Below, one piece after another: positions 1 to 7,100 of a stretch of 9,073 bases of DNA. The notes beneath the pieces were generated by a model. That model was not told where the DNA came from, did no database searches, and saw only the letters and a program-made list of their open reading frames with translations. The DNA is from Bacteroidota bacterium (GTDB taxonomy: Bacteria; Bacteroidota; Bacteroidia; Flavobacteriales; Flavobacteriaceae), in the NCBI GenBank assembly GCA_024280815.1, contig JAJRPL010000168.1:1-9073 (forward strand), in the 5' to 3' direction. The stretch's first letter is position 1; each line of letters opens with the position of its first letter. Both the position numbers and the translations under genes were made by a program.

Positions 1-333
1 GAAGTTTTCAACTTTTTTACAGCGAAACAAATCTAGTTGTTCTCCATCTATGCTTATATCAATACCAATCCAATTCGGAGCATTCAAGACTTTAGCAAAA
101 TATTCAGGATACCCATTTTTCCACCATCCTACACGAGTCTTGTCAGGATAATACACACCTGCAATATAACTACCTTGAAATGTTGAACCAGAATAATATT
201 CTTCAAAATTAGCACGTTGCCCCATTGCCCCATTGCCAATACTAAACAGACTTTCAGAAGCTTTAATACGACGAGTATCAAAACCTTCTTCTATGATTGA
301 CCACGAATTTTCTTGTATATAATTTTGATTCAT
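1..333 (-). CDS. Maltose phosphorylase, GH65 family (N-terminal part, cut by the window edge)
   Basis: The minus frame opens at an ATG at 331-333 and stays open to base 1, giving 111 codons. The translation begins MNQNYIQENSWSIIEEGFD and contains ESLFSIGNGAMGQRANFEE, then YSGSTFQGSYIAGVYYPDK, then TRVGWWKNGYPEYF. These match the N-terminal beta-sandwich domain of glycoside hydrolase family 65 as I remember it from lactobacillal maltose phosphorylase, where the YPDKTRVGWWKNGYP stretch is nearly identical. The family converts maltose plus phosphate to glucose and beta-D-glucose 1-phosphate in the cytoplasm. The catalytic barrel lies outside the window, so a sister specificity (kojibiose or trehalose phosphorylase) cannot be strictly excluded. 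The gene directly upstream is beta-phosphoglucomutase, which consumes the product; this supports the call and suggests one operon. No Shine-Dalgarno sequence is seen. An intergenic hairpin repeat ends just before the start codon. Confidence 0.9.
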   Translation of the reverse strand, partial: MNQNYIQENSWSIIEEGFDTRRIKASESLFSIGNGAMGQRANFEEYYSGSTFQGSYIAGVYYPDKTRVGWWKNGYPEYFAKVLNAPNWIGIDISIDGEQLDLFRCKKVENF

Positions 334-337
334 ATTC

Positions 338-409
338 AGATAAGACTTAAGACAGGAAGAATCAAGACGCAAGACCTATTTTTTTGTCCTGTACCTTGAG
401 TCTTACTCT
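338..409. repeat. Imperfect inverted repeat between pgmB and the maltose phosphorylase gene
   Basis: The arms are agataagacttaagacagga (338-357) and 387-409, which begins tcctgt and ends gtcttactct. The second arm is the reverse complement of the first apart from a few substitutions and indels. The 29-bp spacer holds further AAGAC units (361-375) and a T-run, so AAGAC recurs four times in the left half. The element fills almost the whole 83-bp gap. It has no coding potential. It may be a dispersed flavobacterial intergenic repeat or an mRNA-stabilising hairpin between cistrons; I cannot tell which from one copy. Confidence 0.6.
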
Positions 410-416
410 CTTGTTT

Positions 417-1073
417 CTATTTATTAATTAATTCATTTATATAAGTTGTACCCATTTCAGTAAAATCTATAAACACATCATTGGCCTCATATAACACTTC
501 TTGCTGTCCGATTCCTACAGAAATCATTTTTGCAGTATTTGCAGCTTGAACACCCGCAACCGAATCTTCAAAAACAATACAGTCTTCGGGTTTTATTCCT
601 AAACCATTTGCTGCAATTAAAAAAACTTCAGGGTTTGGCTTAGCTTCAGTTACATCATTACCATCAACTATAATATCAAACTTTTCAAACAGGTTTACTT
701 TTTTAAGAATTTCTCTAGCATTTTTACTTGCAGAGCCCAAAGCTATGGGTTGCTTTTGTTTTATGAGAAAATCTAAGGTTTCTGTAACATCTGGTAAAAT
801 TTCACCTTCATCCATCTTTGCAATATAGCTGAGATAATTATCATTTTTTTTTGCCATCAGCTCCATAAACTGACCTTCAGAAATTGTTTTATTTGCCCAA
901 GCTAGTATTTTTTCTAGAGAATTCACCCGACTTACCCCTTTCAAGTGTTCGTTTTGAACTTCTGTAAAATCAATACCAATGCCGTTTGCTAATTTTTTCC
1001 ATGCCAAATAATGGTATTTTGCAGTATCGACTATTACTCCGTCTAAATCGAATATAAATCCTTTTGTATTCAT
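417..1073 (-). CDS. pgmB: Beta-phosphoglucomutase (HAD superfamily)
   Basis: This 218-residue cytoplasmic enzyme isomerises beta-D-glucose 1-phosphate to glucose 6-phosphate through a beta-glucose 1,6-bisphosphate intermediate. HAD motif I is FDLDGVIVDT, with nucleophile D9 and acid/base D11. H21 lies in the cap hinge region. The cap-domain stretch LKGVSR carries K45 and R49, motif II is ALGSASKN (S114, S116, K117, N118), motif III is K145 in AKPNP, and the metal-binding acidic pair is E169-D170 in FEDSVAG. These residues and their spacing follow the Lactococcus lactis enzyme (about 221 residues) almost position for position, so the beta specificity is well supported. The ATG start sits just before the conserved motif I. 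The next gene downstream is the GH65 phosphorylase that makes its substrate. Upstream, 43 bp away, is the trmN6-like gene on the same strand. No clear promoter is seen in that gap. Confidence 0.95.
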   Translation of the reverse strand: MNTKGFIFDLDGVIVDTAKYHYLAWKKLANGIGIDFTEVQNEHLKGVSRVNSLEKILAWANKTISEGQFMELMAKKNDNYLSYIAKMDEGEILPDVTETLDFLIKQKQPIALGSASKNAREILKKVNLFEKFDIIVDGNDVTEAKPNPEVFLIAANGLGIKPEDCIVFEDSVAGVQAANTAKMISVGIGQQEVLYEANDVFIDFTEMGTTYINELINK

Positions 1074-1116
1074 TCAATTTCTTTTAATTAAGAAATGTAA
1101 ATGTAAAGAAGTTGTT

Positions 1117-1824
1117 TTACATTTTCAAATAAAAATCTTTTACCAAATTTTGATATTCTTTGGTGTATTTATGACGCTCATGTTCAATAATCAAATTTTC
1201 TAGTATGGGGTTAATATTTTGAAAAGTAAACTCTAATAAACTTCTTTTGATTTTTGAACTTGAGGTTCCTTGTACATGACAAACTCTGTTTACAAAAAGC
1301 TGTTGTTTATTTGCCAAAGCAATAAAATTAGCCTCTTCTTTAAAAGGGATAATCACGGAAAAAACCCCTTGTTCTGATAACAATTTTGAAACAGAAAGCA
1401 ACAAGTCTTCGAACGATAAAGAAGTTGTAAATCTAGCCTTGTTTCTAGCTTCATTATTGGTTTTAAAATCATCGGTGTAAAACGGAGGGTTGGCAACAAT
1501 CAAATCATAGGTATCATCAACTTCATCTACAAACTCTTGTAATGAACAATGGTAGCAGAATAACCGATCTGCCCAATTACTACTTTCAAAATTTTCAACA
1601 GCTTGCTCATGTGCATTGGCATCAATTTCAAGTGCATCTATAGTTAACGCGTCACAACGTTGAGCTAATTGTAAAGCAATAACACCAGTACCCGTTCCAA
1701 TATCTAAAATTGAATCTGGAGTATTATTTAAAGCTGCCCATGCACCGAGCAATACACCATCCGTACCAATTTTCATGGCACATTTATCTTGATGGATAGC
1801 GAATTGTTTGAATTTGAAGGACAT
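1117..1824 (-). CDS. TrmN6/YfiC-like tRNA1(Val) adenine-37 N6-methyltransferase
   Basis: This is a 235-residue class I SAM-dependent methyltransferase. From the chosen start, residues 5-30 read FKQFAIHQDKCAMKIGTDGVLLGAW, the N-terminal signature of the YfiC/TrmN6 group. The SAM-binding motif I is LDIGTGTG (40-47), followed by the acidic motif II LEID (65-68), and the catalytic motif IV is NPPF (112-115), as in N6-adenine methyltransferases. In E. coli the enzyme methylates A37 of tRNA1(Val); the same substrate here is inferred. The frame stays open further upstream to a GTG at 1876-1878 (253 residues), but that extension reads through a GC-rich repeat element and has no family similarity. The ATG at 1822-1824 immediately before FKFKQF is therefore preferred. 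The gene lies on the same strand as rimM (upstream) and pgmB (downstream); co-transcription is possible but not shown. Confidence 0.88.
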   Translation of the reverse strand: MSFKFKQFAIHQDKCAMKIGTDGVLLGAWAALNNTPDSILDIGTGTGVIALQLAQRCDALTIDALEIDANAHEQAVENFESSNWADRLFCYHCSLQEFVDEVDDTYDLIVANPPFYTDDFKTNNEARNKARFTTSLSFEDLLLSVSKLLSEQGVFSVIIPFKEEANFIALANKQQLFVNRVCHVQGTSSSKIKRSLLEFTFQNINPILENLIIEHERHKYTKEYQNLVKDFYLKM

Positions 1825-1867
1825 ATTTTTATTTAAGTTAGATTTCAAGTGACTTCTTATGTTGTAA

Positions 1868-1908
1868 GAGATTGCCACGTCGTTCGCTCCTCACTTCCTC
1901 GCAATGAC
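1868..1908. repeat. GC-rich dispersed palindromic repeat, GTCATTGCGAGG type
   Basis: On the minus strand this 41-bp element begins GTCATTGCGAGG and ends GTGGCAATCTC, with the short terminal inversion ATTGC/GCAAT. It is far richer in G+C than its surroundings. From memory, elements beginning GTCATTGCGAGG and ending GCAATCTC are dispersed in intergenic regions of many bacteria, including Bacteroidota. Here it lies 35 bp past the rimM stop codon. It lacks a following T-run, so it does not look like a standard terminator. Only one copy is in the window, so dispersal is inferred. Confidence 0.7.
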
Positions 1909-1943
1909 AAATTCTAAATTCACTACTTAGTTACTGAATAGTT

Positions 1944-2468
1944 TCAAAGGTACATTTCTATCAGCCCTTCAGGAGTTTCAACTATAATTTTTTTGTTGAC
2001 TTTATCTACCTTTTTAATAAAATCATCAATCATAGGAATCAATATTTCTTTTTCACCATTCTTAATTTCAAAGAGTGGTTGAGCAGTTTTATCGTTAATA
2101 CCAAAAAGGATTCCTACCTCTCCATAGTTCACATCTTCAATAGTAAAGCCTATAACTTCATGAAAATAAAATTTAGTCCCTGATAGTTTTGGTAACAAAT
2201 CTAAGGGAAGGTATACTTCAGATTTTAGAATAGTATTAGCATCTTCTTCTGTACAGAAATCTTCAAACTTCACACGTAATTGATTGCCTTTCTGCAACAG
2301 GCTTTTTTCAATAAAAAACGGAATTAAATTATTACCAACATTAATAAAAACTGCATCCATATTCTCATACAGCTCGGGCTCATCTGTGTCAAGTTTAATA
2401 ACAACCTCACCTTTAAAGCTATGCTTTCTAACTACTTTTCCTAAATAAAAACAATCCTTTTTTTGCAT
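1944..2468 (-). CDS. rimM: 16S rRNA processing / 30S maturation factor RimM
   Basis: This 174-residue cytoplasmic assembly factor binds ribosomal protein uS19 and helps mature the 3' (head) domain of the 30S subunit. The N-terminal RimM domain (about residues 5-90) starts DCFYLGKVVRKHSFKGEVV and continues LDTDEPELYENMDAV. The C-terminal PRC-barrel part (about 100-174) includes EVIGFTIED and ILIPMIDDFIKKVD and ends with the typical PEGLIEMYL. Length is normal for the family. A TTG nine bases further upstream (2475-2477) is in frame, but the ATG at 2466-2468 is the conserved start and is preferred. rpsP precedes it on the same strand, as in many bacteria, but an intrinsic terminator stands in the 71-bp gap. 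The leader left between that stem and the ATG is only about 24 bases. Proteobacterial operons continue with trmD; here trmD is not the next gene. Confidence 0.96.
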   Translation of the reverse strand: MQKKDCFYLGKVVRKHSFKGEVVIKLDTDEPELYENMDAVFINVGNNLIPFFIEKSLLQKGNQLRVKFEDFCTEEDANTILKSEVYLPLDLLPKLSGTKFYFHEVIGFTIEDVNYGEVGILFGINDKTAQPLFEIKNGEKEILIPMIDDFIKKVDKVNKKIIVETPEGLIEMYL

Positions 2469-2486
2469 TACAGACAAATACTAATA

Positions 2487-2513
2487 ATAAAAAATCCCGC
2501 TATTAGCGGGATT
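2487..2513 (-). terminator. Intrinsic terminator/attenuator between rpsP and rimM
   Basis: AATCCCGC (2493-2500) and GCGGGATT (2506-2513) form a perfect 8-bp stem with a 5-base loop. On the minus strand the stem runs straight into a T-rich tract (2487-2494). It lies 26 bp after the rpsP stop codon and 24 bp before the rimM ATG. There is little room for a separate rimM promoter, so rimM probably depends on read-through from rpsP. This would keep RimM well below S16 in amount. Confidence 0.88.
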
Positions 2514-2539
2514 AAAGATATTAAATTGTAAACTATTTT

Positions 2540-3145
2540 TTATTCTTCTTCCTTAGAAGTTTCTTCTTTTGAATCTCCTGAGGCTTCTTGTGCAGCATCA
2601 TCAATAGTTTGAGGAGCTTCTTCTTCTACTGTTTCTTCTGCAGCTTTTGCTTCTGCAGCTTTTGCGTCAGCTTCAGCTTTTATTGCTTCATTCTCAGCTT
2701 CAGCAGCAGCATTTTTACGCTTTTCATTAGCTTCTTTTTCAACTTCAAAAGCCTTAGCTTTTGCATCAGCCTTAGCTTTTGCTAAATCTCCTTCTTTAGA
2801 AGAAACTTGTTTTGCCTTTTCTTCTAACCAAGCATTGAATTTCTCTTCTGCTTGCTCTTCAGTTAAAGCTCCTTTTCTAACTCCACCTGCTAAATGATTT
2901 TTTAACATCGCTCCTTTATACGATAAGATTGCTCTTGCTGTATCAGTTGGTTGAGCTCCGTTTTGCAACCACTTTACTGCATCATCAAGATTTAAATTGA
3001 TAGTTGCAGGGTTGGTGTTTGGATTGTAAGTTCCGATTTTTTCTAATAACTTACCATCTCTTTTAGAGCGTGCATCAGCAGCTACTATCCAATAGAAAGG
3101 TTTCCCTTTTTTTCCGTGTCTTTGTAATCTAATTTTTACTGGCAT
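2540..3145 (-). CDS. rpsP: 30S ribosomal protein bS16 with long C-terminal tail
   Basis: Residues 1 to about 85 are the bS16 core: MPVKIRLQRHGKKGKPFYWI, the VAADARSKRDGKLLEKIG block, YNP (40-42), and the DDAVKWLQNGAQPTDTARAIL block. bS16 binds 16S rRNA in the 30S body and is needed for its assembly. At 201 residues the protein is more than twice the E. coli length (82). After a conserved linker (about 86-112), residues 113-201 are a low-complexity charged tail, Ala/Lys/Glu-rich first (AKAKADAKAKA and similar, likely helical) and strongly acidic at the end (SKEETSKEEE). Extended bS16 proteins are common in Bacteroidota, so the tail is a lineage trait, not an assembly error. A Bacteroidota-type promoter lies about 50 bp upstream. 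An intrinsic terminator follows, then rimM. kdsB is divergent. Confidence 0.97.
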   Translation of the reverse strand: MPVKIRLQRHGKKGKPFYWIVAADARSKRDGKLLEKIGTYNPNTNPATINLNLDDAVKWLQNGAQPTDTARAILSYKGAMLKNHLAGGVRKGALTEEQAEEKFNAWLEEKAKQVSSKEGDLAKAKADAKAKAFEVEKEANEKRKNAAAEAENEAIKAEADAKAAEAKAAEETVEEEAPQTIDDAAQEASGDSKEETSKEEE

Positions 3146-3159
3146 TTTTGTTAATTTTT

Positions 3160-3174
3160 AAGGTTCTCGACCTT
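3160..3174 (-). promoter_or_regulatory. Small hairpin in the rpsP 5' leader
   Basis: AAGGT (3160-3164) and ACCTT (3170-3174) form a 5-bp stem with a 5-base loop in the rpsP leader, about 15 bases before the start codon and downstream of the predicted -10 box. It could take part in autogenous control or mRNA stability, but the stem is short and may be chance. Confidence 0.3.
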
Positions 3175-3194
3175 GATTATTAATTTTTGGTGTG

Positions 3195-3202
3195 CAAATA
3201 TA
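3195..3202 (-). promoter_or_regulatory. rpsP promoter, -10 box TATATTTG
   Basis: On the minus strand TATATTTG matches the Bacteroidota primary-sigma consensus TAnnTTTG exactly. It lies 49 bases upstream of the rpsP ATG, predicting a leader of about 40 bases. No convincing -33 TTG element is seen; the upstream side instead carries TACTAAAAAA. A 7-bp inverted repeat, TATACTA (3199-3205) and TAGTATA (3214-3220), overlaps the box. Confidence 0.7.
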
Positions 3203-3208
3203 CTATGT

Positions 3209-3255
3209 TTTTTTAGTATAAACCCCTTTATTTGATATATTTCTCTACTAAAAAA
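3209..3255. repeat. 10-bp inverted repeat between the divergent rpsP and kdsB promoters
   Basis: TTTTTTAGTA (3209-3218) and TACTAAAAAA (3246-3255) are perfect reverse complements 27 bp apart. Each lies on the upstream side of one -10 box: read outward, TACTAAAAAA is 6 bases before the rpsP box and 8 bases before the kdsB box. They may be A-tract promoter elements or paired sites for a shared regulator. AT-rich composition makes chance similarity possible. Confidence 0.4.
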
Positions 3256-3263
3256 GTATATCC

Positions 3264-3271
3264 TATCTTTG
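3264..3271 (+). promoter_or_regulatory. kdsB promoter, -10 box TATCTTTG
   Basis: TATCTTTG is an exact match to TAnnTTTG and lies 15 bases before the kdsB ATG. Transcription would start only about 10 bases before the start codon, giving a very short leader with no room for much regulation at the RNA level. No good -33 element is visible at the usual distance. Confidence 0.7.
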
Positions 3272-3286
3272 TAAAAAACAAAAGCT

Positions 3287-4039
3287 ATGAGTATTTTAGG
3301 AATTATACCGGCAAGATACGGTTCTACACGACTAGAAGGCAAACCGCTAATAGATATTTGTGGCAAGACAATGATACAACGTGTGTATGAGCAAGCCAAA
3401 AAAGCTTTACAACATGTGGTTGTTGCAACTGATGACAAACGAATTGTAGATGCGGTACAAAAATTTGGTGGTCATGTTGTATTAACTTCTCCTGATCACA
3501 ATACAGGAACTAACAGATGTTTAGAGGCCTATAGAGTATTTACAAAAAAAAACAACTTAAAATTTGACCTTATTGTAAACATACAAGGTGACGAACCCCT
3601 ACTCTCGCCTAGACAAATTAGTTTATTAACTTCTTGTTTTAAGGATAAAAATACTCGAATGGCAACATTAATTACACCTGTAAAAAAAACAGAACCTTTA
3701 AATACAGTTGCTGTATTTGTTGTCATTGACAAGCTTAAAAATGCATTGTATTTTAGCCGCTCAGTAATCCCATTTGTTCGTGATGTTGAAAAAGAGGATT
3801 GGCAAAAAGAACATACATTTTACAAACATATTGGTATGTATGCTTTTAAACCTAGAGCCTTAATGAGTTTCGCTTCTTTACAACAATCTCCTTTAGAAAC
3901 TACAGAATCATTAGAACAAAATAGATGGTTAGAAAATGGTAAAAAAATAAAAGTTGAAATCACTAAAATTGAAACTATGGGTGTCGACACACAGGAAGAT
4001 TTGGAGAGAGTAAGAGAAATTATTTGTGAAAAAAAATAA
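3287..4039 (+). CDS. kdsB: 3-deoxy-manno-octulosonate cytidylyltransferase (CMP-KDO synthetase)
   Basis: This 250-residue cytoplasmic nucleotidyltransferase joins CTP and KDO to CMP-KDO for lipid A/core synthesis. The N-terminal nucleotide-binding motif is IPARYGSTRLEGKPL (7-21, with R10 and K19). Further motifs are VATDD (46-50), VNIQGDEP (97-104, with metal ligand D102), YFSRSVIPF (155-163), KHIGMYAF (180-187), ESLEQ (207-211), and GVDTQEDLERVR (232-243, with second metal ligand D235). Length is normal. Several family positions differ from what I recall: GTNR (74-77) where GTER or GTDR is usual, EQNR where EQLR is usual, and the NPN-VKVV segment reads LNTVAVFVV (138-146). The fold and both metal-binding aspartates are kept, so function is likely; a related CMP-sugar substrate is the alternative. 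The ATG closely follows a -10 box. The gene is divergent from rpsP and convergent with the sortilin-like gene. Confidence 0.9.
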   Translation: MSILGIIPARYGSTRLEGKPLIDICGKTMIQRVYEQAKKALQHVVVATDDKRIVDAVQKFGGHVVLTSPDHNTGTNRCLEAYRVFTKKNNLKFDLIVNIQGDEPLLSPRQISLLTSCFKDKNTRMATLITPVKKTEPLNTVAVFVVIDKLKNALYFSRSVIPFVRDVEKEDWQKEHTFYKHIGMYAFKPRALMSFASLQQSPLETTESLEQNRWLENGKKIKVEITKIETMGVDTQEDLERVREIICEKK

Positions 4040-4051
4040 TTACTTTCCAAC

Positions 4052-4078
4052 AAAAAAAGACTGCCTTTTCAGACAGCC
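4052..4078 (-). terminator. Intrinsic terminator of the 1008-residue sortilin-like gene
   Basis: In minus-strand RNA the two arms, GGCUGUCU (4078 to 4071) and AGGCAGUC (4066 to 4059), form an 8-bp stem closed by a GAAA tetraloop (4070-4067) and followed by seven U (4058-4052). Two of the pairs are G-U, so the plus-strand RNA would have two A-C mismatches instead. The asymmetry shows the element was shaped for leftward transcription, 25 bp past the stop codon at 4104. It may weakly stop kdsB transcripts as well. Confidence 0.85.
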
Positions 4079-4103
4079 TCTTTATTTAAATTTTAAAAAA
4101 TAA

Positions 4104-7100
4104 CTATTTTACAAACTCATCAAATGTTTTCAATTTTAATTCTTCTAAAAATTTAATCTTCTTTTTGATTTTTGCATAATCTTTCTTGGCTATAGAAAAA
4201 CGTTCTGAAATAATACTTAAATTTTCTAATTCAGAAGAAGATGGCTTATCATAACTACCTGCAATTTTACTAAATAAATCAGCCATTTTCTCTCTAAGTT
4301 GAGGTTCTGCTGAACCCACATAATTATCACCAGTAGTAATGACTAATGATTTTTTTAACGTTGTTAATTTACTGATTAATTTTTTATTTTTTAAGACTGT
4401 AGCTTTCTCTAAAATCGCATCTAATTCATAAACCATATATGCCAATTTTTGAGTCATGTCATACATTTTCATGGTTGTTTTATACTGCAACTCTCTATCT
4501 TCTTTACTTAGTTTTGATTTCGGATCATAGATAACTTCAAACTCATGTTCATACGTTTCTTTTCCTTCTTTAAGCACGGCTTTGTATTTTCCTGCTTTTG
4601 CTTTTGGTGATGAAAACCCCCCAAAACTAAATGTTTTTCCTTTAGCTACTTTAGGTTGTTTGATACGGTAATTCCATTTTACAATATTAATACCTTTAGA
4701 TTTTCCAGGACTCACTTCAGAAAGTTTGTTCCCTTCTAGATCTTGAATTTCCATAGTCATTTTACCAAAAGTATGACGCTTTTTTAAGTAATATTTAATT
4801 TGTACTGACTTCGTTGGGTTTTGCCCAACAAATTGAGTTTCAGAACCAAAACTTCCAGAAAAATTACTTTCTTCATTAAGGACAGTAGGTTTTGTTTTAA
4901 AGAAATGCACTTTTTTATGTAAGACCTCTTGGTTAATTTCTCTCAAAGGAGAAATATCATCAATAATTATGGCACCTCTACCATGAGTTCCCATTACTAA
5001 ATCATTAGTCCTTTTTTGCAAATCTATAAAGTGGACAGCTACTGCTGGCATATTGTTGGTAAATTTATTCCAATGTTTTCCTCCATCAATTGTAATGTAC
5101 AGTCCAAATTCTGTTCCTAAAAATAACAAATCAGGATTCACATAATCTTCTTGAATATTTCTTACAAAACCTATAACTTCATCGGTAATAATATTTGTCC
5201 ACGTCTTACCAAAATCAGTAGTTTTATAAGCATAGGCGTTCATATTATTCATGGTATGTCCATCAAAAACAGCATAAGCAGTTCCTTTATCAAAAACACT
5301 AGCTTCTATATGATAACACCAAATATTTTTTGGTAAACCAATAATATTTACAGAAGTGTTTGTCCAAGTTGAGCCTCCATCTTGAGTAACTTGAACATTA
5401 CCATCATCAGTACCCACCCAAATTACATTCTCATCTAGTGTAGATTCGGCAATAGTAAAAATAGTAGTATGATTCTCCGCACCCGAATTATCTTTTGATA
5501 AGCCTCCTGAATCTTCTTGAGCTTGTTTACTCTTATCATTAGTTGTCAAATCAGGAGAAATAATTTTCCAAGTATCTCCCATATCTTCAGATTTATGTAA
5601 GAACTGGCTTCCCATATAAAAACGATCGGGTTGATGTGTACTTATAGCCATAGGAGCGTTCCAATTGAAACGCAATTTTGGTTTTCCTTTTTGGGGTAAG
5701 GGCTGAATGGTTTTATCTCTTTTGTTATCAACATCATACCTCCAAACATTTTCAGCTCCTTGCATTTCTGAATAGATAATATTTTTTGTAGGATGTTTTA
5801 ATACTCTAAAACCATCTCCATAACCCACAGAATTCCAATCTCTAGCATTAATACCTCCTGGAGAAGAAGAAGGTCCGTACCAAGAACCATTATCTTGTAA
5901 TCCTCCATATACATTATAAGGTTCGGCATCGTCAACACTGATATGATAAAATTGTGAAAGTGGTAAGTTTTCTGCAATTTCACAAGTAGTTCCTCCATTC
6001 CAAGAACGGTAAACGCCTCCATCAGTACCAAAGTACATTCTATCTGAATTAAGAATATCAAAAGTAATATCATGGATATCACTATGCATGTTACCTAAAC
6101 TTTTAAAAGTCTTACCTCCATCTCTTGAAATTGAGCCACTCAATCCGCCTTTAACAATAACCTCTGGATTTCTAGGGTCTACTACAATTCTTGAAAAATA
6201 AAACGGACGCACCGTAATACCAAAATCATTATTAAGTTGTTTCCAACTCTCACCTGCATCATCACTTCTGTACAAACCTTTGCGTTCATCTTTTTCAGCC
6301 TCAATAACTGTATATAAAATATTAGAATCAGAAGGTGCAACAGCAATCGCTAACCTTCCTAATTTTCCTTTTGGGAAACCATTATGAATTTTATTCCATG
6401 TTTTTCCTGCATCTATAGATTTGTATAAGGCACTATTTTCTCCACCAGATTCAAATGACCAACCTGTTCTGCGAAACTCCCACATAGAAGCATATAAAAT
6501 ATTTGGATCATTAGGATCCATAGCTAAATCAGCACAACCCGTTTTAGGGTTTATATATAATAATTTTTTCCATGTTGTACCACCATCATTAGATTTATAA
6601 ACTCCACGTTCATCACTATCTCCCCAAAGTGCACCTAAAATAGCTACATAAACTTCTTTTGAATTTTTTGGATTTACAATGATATTAGCAATCCGTTCAG
6701 ATTTTTCAAATCCTATTTTTTTCCAATTTGTACCACCATCAACTGATTTATAAAGCCCATCACCAATTGAAACACTATTTCGTGGCCATGTTTCACCAGT
6801 ACCAACATAAATAGTATTATCAGGGTCATTAGGATCTAGTTCTACAGCACCAATTGACTGGCAATAATCGTCAAAAATTGGATTAAAAGTAGCACCTCCA
6901 TTATTTGATTTCCATACACCGCCACCAGCTGTTCCGGCATAAATAATACGGTCGTTTGTTGGATGATTTTCCATATCGTTAATTCGACCACTCATTAATG
7001 CTGGCCCAATATGTCTTGCACTTAGGGCTCCAAAAAGCTCTTTACTTTTTAAAATTATAGTGTCTTGTGCATATAGTGAAGTAAAATTAAACACAATAAA

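Noticed and set aside
1077..1096. ATTTCTT/AAGAAAT inverted repeat just upstream of pgmB
   Set aside because: A 7-bp AT-only stem with a 6-base loop is expected by chance in this composition, and it has no T-tract or link to a promoter box.
1825..1878. Upstream GTG start for the TrmN6-like gene, adding 18 residues
   Set aside because: The extension begins inside the GC-rich repeat and does not resemble the family, whose conserved N-terminus begins at the ATG at 1822-1824.
2469..2477. Upstream TTG start for rimM
   Set aside because: It adds only three residues and uses a rarer start codon; the ATG at 2466-2468 precedes the conserved DCFYLGK segment.
2588..2785. Plus-strand open frame of 65 codons opposite rpsP
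   Set aside because: Its Phe/Ser/Cys-rich translation is the antisense of the Ala/Glu/Lys-rich bS16 tail and has no independent support.
3151..3438. Minus-strand open frame across the rpsP-kdsB gap and the start of kdsB
   Set aside because: It runs through both predicted promoters and antisense to the conserved kdsB N-terminus, with no recognisable protein features.
5798..6082. Second minus-strand open frame inside the sortilin-like gene
   Set aside because: It overlaps strongly conserved propeller coding sequence in another frame and looks like a shadow of it.
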